A stretch of DNA of 35,682 bases, from contig RPFO01002285.1 in NCBI GenBank assembly GCA_009746045.1, forward strand, positions 5,001-40,682, given 5' to 3'. The stretch comes from Mesostigma viride (taxonomy: Eukaryota > Streptophyta > Mesostigmatophyceae > Mesostigmatales > Mesostigmataceae). A program made the translations under genes and the position numbers. The stretch's first letter is position 1; each line of letters starts with the position of its first letter. This document shows, piece by piece, positions 30,136 through 35,682 of this stretch. Under the pieces are notes generated by a model, which ran no database searches, was not told the DNA's origin, and saw only the letters and a list, made by a program, of their open reading frames with translations.

Positions 30136-31013
30136 TGTATTACATCTATATCCACACTATTATTAGTGATAGGTATCTCTTGTACTTCTAACTGGAGGAA
30201 CATACATAATAAGTATCCATATTCTTTTAGTTCAGAACGTAACTCGTCATTGGACATTAATACTTCAGGTATAGGTCTAACAGGAGGATCAACAGGTGTA
30301 GGAGGAGTAATATCTACCAAGGATAAATTTTCTAATCTATAATGACGTTCTGGTACCCAGTAGGAGCTATCTGGAAACCAAATGACCATAGTATCATAAT
30401 TAATAGTGATTTTATTATCCTGATGCCAGTCTAATCCTAGTAGTACATCAGCTGTAGTGATAGGGCCTATAGTGGCCGTCAGGTTGACCGTACGTCCTTG
30501 TATGACCAGGGGAAGGGACACCGTACCCGGGGAATGACTGGTGCGACCGTCAGCATAATGGACAGTGACAGTTTTTGTGTGAGGGGTAGGGACTAGTCCT
30601 AAACGCCTAACTAGGGCCTCGCTCACAAAGGAGCTAGCCGCACCGCTATCCACTAACACAGAGACATTCAAGAGTTCATCAGCATGCAGGAAGGGGTCTA
30701 CAACAGTATGAGGGACGGTTAAGCCACCATTCAAGAACATAAGAGGACGCACACGTAGTGGTAGGGATGATTCAGCTCCTACAGAGGTTATAAAAACAGG
30801 CAAGCAAAAATTATTATCTGGGGTATCTAAGGACCTGTCCAGGTTACCCCCGGCTGACAGGCCTACTGTTCCCCCTCCCCCCCCAAATCCATGGAACGAA
30901 CCCCGAAGAAGACCCTGGCGGAAAAGCCACTGCTGGAGGGTCACGAGGGATTGAAGAGGGTGCGGGAGCCTGATTATCATAGGGGAACCCTGGGGATCCT
31001 GTCTGCACAGCAT
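30123..31013 (-). CDS. Gypsy aspartic protease and spacer (gag-pol linker region)
   Basis: The 296-codon frame contains the retropepsin active site VDSGAASSFV (D122-S123-G124) and, about 65 residues later, the second conserved block DVLLGLDW. This is a Ty3/gypsy-type protease. It continues about 100 residues to a TAG that overlaps the beginning of pol. Upstream, the same frame runs back through one stop codon (31014-31016) into the zinc-knuckle segment, so the polyprotein may once have been continuous. The first ~60 residues are probably out-of-frame gag sequence, because the neighbouring frame there is Pro-rich and free of stops. The protein cleaves the Gag-Pol polyprotein. Confidence 0.8.
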   Translation of the reverse strand: MLCRQDPQGSPMIIRLPHPLQSLVTLQQWLFRQGLLRGSFHGFGGGGGTVGLSAGGNLDRSLDTPDNNFCLPVFITSVGAESSLPLRVRPLMFLNGGLTVPHTVVDPFLHADELLNVSVLVDSGAASSFVSEALVRRLGLVPTPHTKTVTVHYADGRTSHSPGTVSLPLVIQGRTVNLTATIGPITTADVLLGLDWHQDNKITINYDTMVIWFPDSSYWVPERHYRLENLSLVDITPPTPVDPPVRPIPEVLMSNDELRSELKEYGYLLCMFLQLEVQEIPITNNSVDIDVIQWIQ

Positions 31014-31211
31014 TCAGCCTACTAGGGGTAGCTGAAGGAATGCGTCCTGAAGTGGGACGAATAGGAGCACGCTGAGGGGTACGAGGAGGGCGAGCGTCGG
31101 GATGAGGGGAGCACCCGAAAGGAACTTGGGGCACTCACGTTTAAGATGACCTACTTCCTTACAATGATAGCAGGTAATATGAGAGACATCCAGAGCTGAA
31201 AGGTCAGTCAC
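31014..31211 (-). pseudogene. Gypsy gag nucleocapsid fragment with CCHC zinc knuckle
   Basis: The segment encodes CYHCKEVGHLKRECPK, a C-x2-C-x4-H-x4-C zinc knuckle that binds nucleic acid in Gag nucleocapsid. It is one frame away from the capsid segment upstream, and a stop separates it from the protease in the same frame. A Pro-rich reading of the capsid frame (31134-30844: APIRPTSGRIPS, PAPSSIPRDPP) overlaps it. A small indel has therefore scrambled the gag C-terminus. Confidence 0.75.
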
Positions 31212-31260
31212 ACAGATATCTAATTCTTCTACATAGGAGTTCTCCTCCTCAGGGGTAAGG

Positions 31261-31865
31261 CTATTTATTAATACGGGAACGGGTAGGAAGAGAAGGTGTG
31301 GAGAAGAAATCTGCTACTCGTAAAAGATGCTGGCGCACATGCTTGAGGGGCAGGTCAGTAAAACGGTAGGCAGAGAACTGGCGCTTGACTTCACGCAATA
31401 AGGGTCTACTGAGGCCCTGAAGGAAGCGAGCACGTACTTCTGCACCCGACAAATCCCTAATTCGTACCATCTGAGCATCAAACTCTTTCATATATTCTTT
31501 GAAGGACTTGGTACCCTGCTGCAAGGTGCCAAAGGATAATCTATCCTGCCAATCTGCATCGGGAGGGACTAAATGGTTCTCTAAACGCTTGAACAATTCT
31601 GCTACAGAGTTTGGGTAGGCATGAGAGGCAAGAGACCACACTGGATGAGGTTAGCAAGTTCAGGAGTAATGCAGGTAGTAAGATAATGAGGAACTAGTAC
31701 AGCATCAGAGAGGCGCCACCTATTGTGGTTCTGCCAGGACTCTGTGTTCTGGGTGAGCAACATAATGAAGGTGAAAACTGTTGAGGGGTAGACTTGACAT
31801 CCAGCTTAGGAAGGTTGGCAAAGAGGGGAAGAGCAGGAGGCTTAGGGGGATTAGAAAGAATCAGT
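31261..31865 (-). pseudogene. Gypsy gag capsid region, frameshifted and missing its N-terminus
   Basis: The intact part (31641-31261) has AELFKRLENHLVPPDADW, then GTKSFKEYMKEFDAQM and ARFLQGLSRPLLREVKRQF, the usual retrotransposon Gag capsid pattern. Just upstream, in another frame, are FTFIMLLTQNTESW, NHNRWRLSDAVLVPHYL and TTCITPELANL, and before that KLDVKSTPQQF. The capsid homology therefore extends to about 31,865 with at least two frameshifts. The N-terminus is absent from this side of the breakpoint at about 31,930. Confidence 0.75.
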
Positions 31866-31929
31866 TTTTCCCATTAGGGCCACTAATCTTCCACTGCTAC
31901 ATAAGCGGGGAGCGGTCGTCCCTGCACCA

Positions 31930-33181
31930 ACGTTCCATGCCTACACGGAAGTTACAATATATACGGATCGTCCGCTATTCATGTCCCCAACCATTAATTA
32001 AAGTCACTACTAGAGGGGGATATTAATCTCATCTGAGAGGCTCTGTCCTCTACTGTAATGGCAGACGAGCCTGAGGTAGTGTAAGGCGGCCCTATCCTCA
32101 GCGGGCAATTTAATCTCAGTCCACCTGCGGACTTCTGCCCATTGCATTAGTAGCCATGATGGGGTCGCGGGGGCCCGTGGGGAGTAAAACAGGAGCATGC
32201 CCCCTTTCGAGGAAAGGTGACTTACTCGGCAGGGACACTGGCCAGGCCATTTTCTCCTTGTCTATCATGCGGGCCGGAATTACAGATGATCCAGAAGCCT
32301 TGCTATCCTCAAGCAATTGTGTCACATGCATATGTAGGTCCGGGCGCGCCAAGTTTGCCAGTGGGTTAGCGAGGGGACAAGGGGACCCTGCCATAGGGAG
32401 GATGTGTTCTACCTGGTTGGCCCGCCCGCAGGGCCTCGCAATCGGGTATTCACCTGGTCTGTGCGGGCAACTGATGGCCGCCGGCAAAATAGGAGGGGCG
32501 GCAGAGTGTCGGGAGGCCGGTTATGGGTGACAAGAGGGAGCTCGCCAGTAGAGCTCGGCCGGGGGGTATGCGCGCTTCATCTTGTATGCGGGCGTATCTG
32601 ACAGTGCACCGACGATGTGCAATTGACAGAGCAATTCGAAGTGACAGTATACCGTTCATGCTGGCTGCTTGCTCAGCACCTTGTTCCCAAAAGTCCCTGA
32701 CGCCTGGCAGCCGTAAAGCCAGGAATGCTGAGGACAAGGGCCTTTAATTGAACAGAATTGCGCTTGCGCCGCCTCACCTCGGGTACGACATTGTCCAAAA
32801 ATCTGTCGAGGCGGCGTTTAGGGTTAGGGCCGCCCAGCCTGGCCAATGCGCCGGTGTTGATGTCTAGTGCGCCACTGGAGAGAGCCAGCAGTGCAAGGAG
32901 CTTTGGAAGCGAGCTCGCCGATGACGCGGGCTGCCGGCCCCAGCAGGAGGAGGGTGGGTGGGGTCGTCCCAGCAGGGACTGGAAGCCATTGAATGGCCAT
33001 GTATGCGTGACCTCCGTTTTCTTGCTGATCATAAAGCCGGCCCCCACCGCCCGCGGTTCCAGTGACAAGCTATCCAGCCAGCCAGAGTTGGGTGGACTTC
33101 GGGTATCTCCACGAGTGCGTGTCAAATCAGGTGTAGATCGATCGCTAGCTCAGTCGGTAGGGGGTGTCATTGCATGCAAAC
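31930..33181 (-). mobile_element. 3' portion of a second copy of the first LINE family (inverted relative to its other half)
   Basis: The stretch parallels 12,775-13,860 along its length. Shared landmarks are TCCTCTACTGTAATGGCAGA, CCCGTGGGGAG, ATCATGCGGGC, CACCTGGTCTGTGCGGGCAA and CTCCGTTTTCTTGCTGATCA. On the minus strand it encodes the LINE thumb and tail (SKKTEV). It carries many small insertions relative to the other copy. It stops at the LTR at 33182 at the same LINE position where 23405 stops, so the two fragments are the two sides of one insertion site. Confidence 0.85.
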
Positions 33182-33807
33182 TGTTAGCGTCGCGTAACAA
33201 ATCGTTGTAGTTACGGACGTAAATTAGGTTCCTTGGCCTCGCGTTTGTTCCTATGGTTACGTGAGTTCTAGTTTTGGACATTGATTGTCCCCGTTAACAG
33301 TACTTGGTATAGGGGGTGCCTTTGGGCGCCGCGCCGCGTACTATATTAGTTGGTCCATATCCTTTTGTAGAATGTAGTGGACAGGGCGTGCGATCTCGTG
33401 CACCTGCTTGTGTTTCTGTGTTTCTGCAGGCGAGGCCAGGTCGGCCCGAGCCTGTTGGGACCGTTGGTGACCTTTTATGCACGTTCCACTCCTTGGGTGT
33501 GGTCACTTCGGCGTCTGTGTAAATGAAATTAACACATATTAGCTGGGTCACGGCAGTTTAGTTGTGTTTCCTTAGTCCTTCTTTTCCTGGAGTAATGATG
33601 GGGGTTTGCAATTAAAGATTGTCTTATTGCATATTACAGATCCAGACTACTCCATATGTCCACTAGTAAATGACCAATGAGATCTGGTTCGTCTCGTCGT
33701 CTTTCGCTAGGGTGTATATAGAATAACAGCCTCACTTATTTAGCTTTTAGGTAGTCTCAGGACAGTAGAGGCTAGACGGCTGGCATCGGCCGACTTGCGC
33801 CGTAACA
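33182..33807 (+). repeat. Displaced 5' LTR of the gypsy element, inverted (626 bp)
   Basis: It starts TGTTAGCGTCGCGTAACA and ends CGTAACA, matching the reverse complement of 23406-23976 along its whole length. Shared landmarks are GTAGTTACGGACGTAAATTA, GGCGCCGCGCCGCGTACTAT and a TATA-like TGTATATAGAA at 33712-33722. Differences are mostly one-base insertions, plus a longer insert (about 33,735-33,760). GTTTGC on the LINE sense strand flanks its start, close to the GTTGC at the other LTR. Downstream (plus) is presumed element leader. Confidence 0.85.
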
Positions 33808-35682
33808 ATTGACTCGGAGGGTAGTTAGCATTATAGAGAGCCGAGACCGGCCTGCAATCCATTGCACATAACGACAATTGAATTCCAACCCTTCCGCGAG
33901 TCTTGCGGAAAAAAGAAGAACGACACGTACTTGACAGGTAATGGTCGCGGGTCGCCGTTCAAGCTAGAGGATAGTTGCGGCCTTATTCAGGACACGCCCG
34001 CCTAACGTTAGACCTGCTCGAAGCGGGAAATCCTTTCGTATATAGCTCCTGCTCCTCGTCTTGTTTCCTTAGAAAGATGGTTTACTGCCGTAGACACGTT
34101 TGCTGGTTTTGGTTCGACGATTAGAGGATCGGGCTAGCGTCCGTTCAGGGATCTAGCCTTTTTTCCAATCGCATTCGAGACCTGTCTGTCGTATTTTAGC
34201 ACGACCCCTTCCACCGGACGCAGAATTCTTGAAACCGATGGATACTTTGGACGGACCCAACCTGGCGCTTGGACAATCATCGTCTCTAACGTGCGTCGTT
34301 CAATTCTGGTTCGTTTCAGGACACCCGAGATAAGTTCGCCTTCTCCTCGTTCTTCCTCATTTGCATGCTGCGTCAAGAATCCTGACCAGGTGCAGTTACC
34401 CCATGAGGGCCATCGCGATCTTTTACTGCTCCTTCCCATTCTTTTCTTACGCAGATAAGTATGTTCTAGGCTCTCTTACGTTAGTAGATTACTCCTCAAT
34501 GGTCCTCCATTTTCTTCGTGTGTCCGACGCTCGGAAGATCGTTACAGACATCGTGGCCCTATACACTGTAATTAGGTTATAAGAAATTTATGTCCTTGAA
34601 GAAGCTCAGCAGTTCCTTATAGATGATAGCCAAATCAAGATTTTGTTTAAGGCCTGCCATGTACGCCCTATTCCTCATGGTCGCCCCCAGTAGAAGCTCT
34701 AGTTAGCTTTGCTATCCCCTCCTTCTTCTCCCCCTACAACGGGCTTGCACCTCCGTGCTTCAGATATCCTCTCACCGGCTTGGAGTTTTGAGTTTCCCTT
34801 TCCATTTACTGTGTCAAAAAGGAATTGATTTTAATTTTGTTCCTGCTGCAGACCTTCAAGGTTTTCCTTTCTTTGTTGCTTTCGTGTTCTTTTTGATTCC
34901 TATTTCCTACGTAATTAAAGATGGAATCAGTGGGTGGAGATTATGTCGGCCATACCTATACAATAATAATAAAATAAATACTACTACTAATAACACTGAC
35001 AATAACATGACTCGTGGGTTAACCGACGGGACTCCTTGGAAACGGTATACACCAATCTTCACTCCTCAAGTAATTCTGCTACCTCACCTCCTTCTCCTTG
35101 TCGCTGGGTGGTTCGCCGTGGCGCTCCACCCTCAAATACAGGCCCCACCCGCCTACGCTATGAACAACGTATTCCCAAGTCCGGATTTTAGTGAGGAACC
35201 TCTTTCGTTGTGAACCAGCCCCTGCCCCTTTTGTTTAAACCTGCTCCACCCCTCCAGGCAGGTTCCTCACACACTAACCAAATGCTCCTTAGGCCTCCTC
35301 CCCACCCTGTTCCTTCAATGGCCTGCTATTAACACGGGTCGCTACCTCGTCCCCTGTCTGGCCCTTCTGGGCGCCTAGTGCAGTTCCACAAACTTTTTAA
35401 CCCAGCCTGCTTCCTGCAGGTCCTACCCTGAGAACGGGATCCCTATGAGGGTGCCCAGGCGTTCCTTAACCCGTGTGGCTGATTTAGAAGTTAATAATGA
35501 TTTCAGTACCATGCCCCTGTGATTTAGGAATTATTGATCATTTTGCCTATTCCTCTCTTCCCGGTGAAGCCCAATTATACTGTACCCCTTCTCCTTATGG
35601 GGCACATCCTGAGAACGGGTGGCTCCACTCTCTATGATCCCCATACCCCAAGACTTGTTTCCTAGCCTTCCTTCTATCCCGC
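33808..35682 (+). other. Presumed leader / gag 5' region of the gypsy element, runs off window
   Basis: The position directly after the LTR makes this the 5' leader of the displaced half. I see no classical TGG-starting primer-binding site; the first bases are ATTGACTCGGAGGG. Open frames are short and broken. A segment near 34,995-35,200 encodes MTRGLTDGTPWKRYTPIFTP and then Ser/Pro-rich sequence in a neighbouring frame. This could be a frameshifted Gag N-terminus, but I cannot match it to the gag at 31.8 kb. Whether the second inversion breakpoint lies within or beyond this stretch cannot be seen. Confidence 0.4.

Larger units (their letters stand above)
23406..31930 (-). mobile_element. Ty3/gypsy chromovirus-type LTR retrotransposon, 3' LTR to gag (5' part displaced)
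   Basis: On the minus strand the order is gag (31.86-31.0 kb), protease (31.0-30.1 kb), reverse transcriptase, RNase H, integrase and chromodomain (30.1-26.7 kb). An extra ORF (26.66-24.35 kb), a polypurine tract and the 3' LTR (23976-23406) follow. The order protease-RT-RNase H-integrase places it in Ty3/gypsy, and the chromodomain after a GPF-type module points to chromoviruses. The right-hand border at about 31,930 is not an LTR. It is an abrupt switch to the 3' end of a LINE, and the missing leader and LTR appear to be those at 33182-35682 in the opposite orientation. Confidence 0.9.

Noticed and set aside
33294-33551. Open frames within the LTRs (also 23567-23894)
   Set aside because: Both LTR copies produce matching short frames simply because the LTR is repeated. 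LTRs are non-coding and the frames are broken differently in each copy.
33808-33830. tRNA primer-binding site after the right LTR
   Set aside because: The bases following the LTR end do not begin with TGG and I cannot match them to a tRNA 3' end, so no site is called.

Overview
The window looks like nuclear DNA of a streptophyte, most likely a charophyte-grade green alga and possibly a land plant. The main reason is one intact gene at 7629-10013 (+). It encodes an ankyrin plus arginine-rich tandem CCCH zinc-finger protein whose exact Cys/His spacing is characteristic of the plant RR-TZF family. Long introns, minisatellites and densely nested transposable elements fit a large, repeat-rich eukaryotic genome. 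The species cannot be fixed from this sequence. || Left part, 1-12.7 kb: two genes lie head to head. On the minus strand, exons at 3824-4007, 2238-2556 and 1-1235 assemble in phase into the N-terminus of a DExH/DEAH-box RNA helicase with two double-stranded-RNA-binding domains. It runs off the left edge inside the Walker A motif. Its two introns are filled with minisatellites of 40, 35 and 53 bp and a CA microsatellite. After about 3 kb with no convincing gene comes the zinc-finger gene on the plus strand. It is read as one exon and contains a 99-bp in-frame candidate exitron and a 26-residue polyglutamine run. A long G/T-rich 3' region follows. || Middle part, 12.7-23.2 kb: a decayed LINE (ORF1 RRM-like, endonuclease, reverse transcriptase) lies on the minus strand at about 12.7-20.5 kb. 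Its endonuclease is split by a 3400-bp non-autonomous DNA transposon (15724-19123). Head to head with it, on the plus strand, are an ORF1 fragment and a second, different LINE reverse transcriptase. That reverse transcriptase is interrupted by a 493-bp terminal-inverted-repeat element (21993-22485) packed with 10-bp repeats. In both cases the flanks rejoin in frame when the insertion and one target-site copy are removed. || Right part, 23.2-35.7 kb: a 5'-truncated copy of the first LINE was hit by a Ty3/gypsy chromovirus-type retrotransposon on the minus strand. It has broken gag, protease, an intact 1133-codon pol with chromodomain, an unusual extra ORF after pol, a polypurine tract and a 3' LTR. 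Its other LTR (33182-33807) and the rest of the LINE are present but inverted, so the element appears to have been broken by an inversion or by mis-assembly. || The two host-type genes both encode RNA-binding proteins (helicase, CCCH zinc finger). Everything from 12.7 kb rightward is transposable-element strata.
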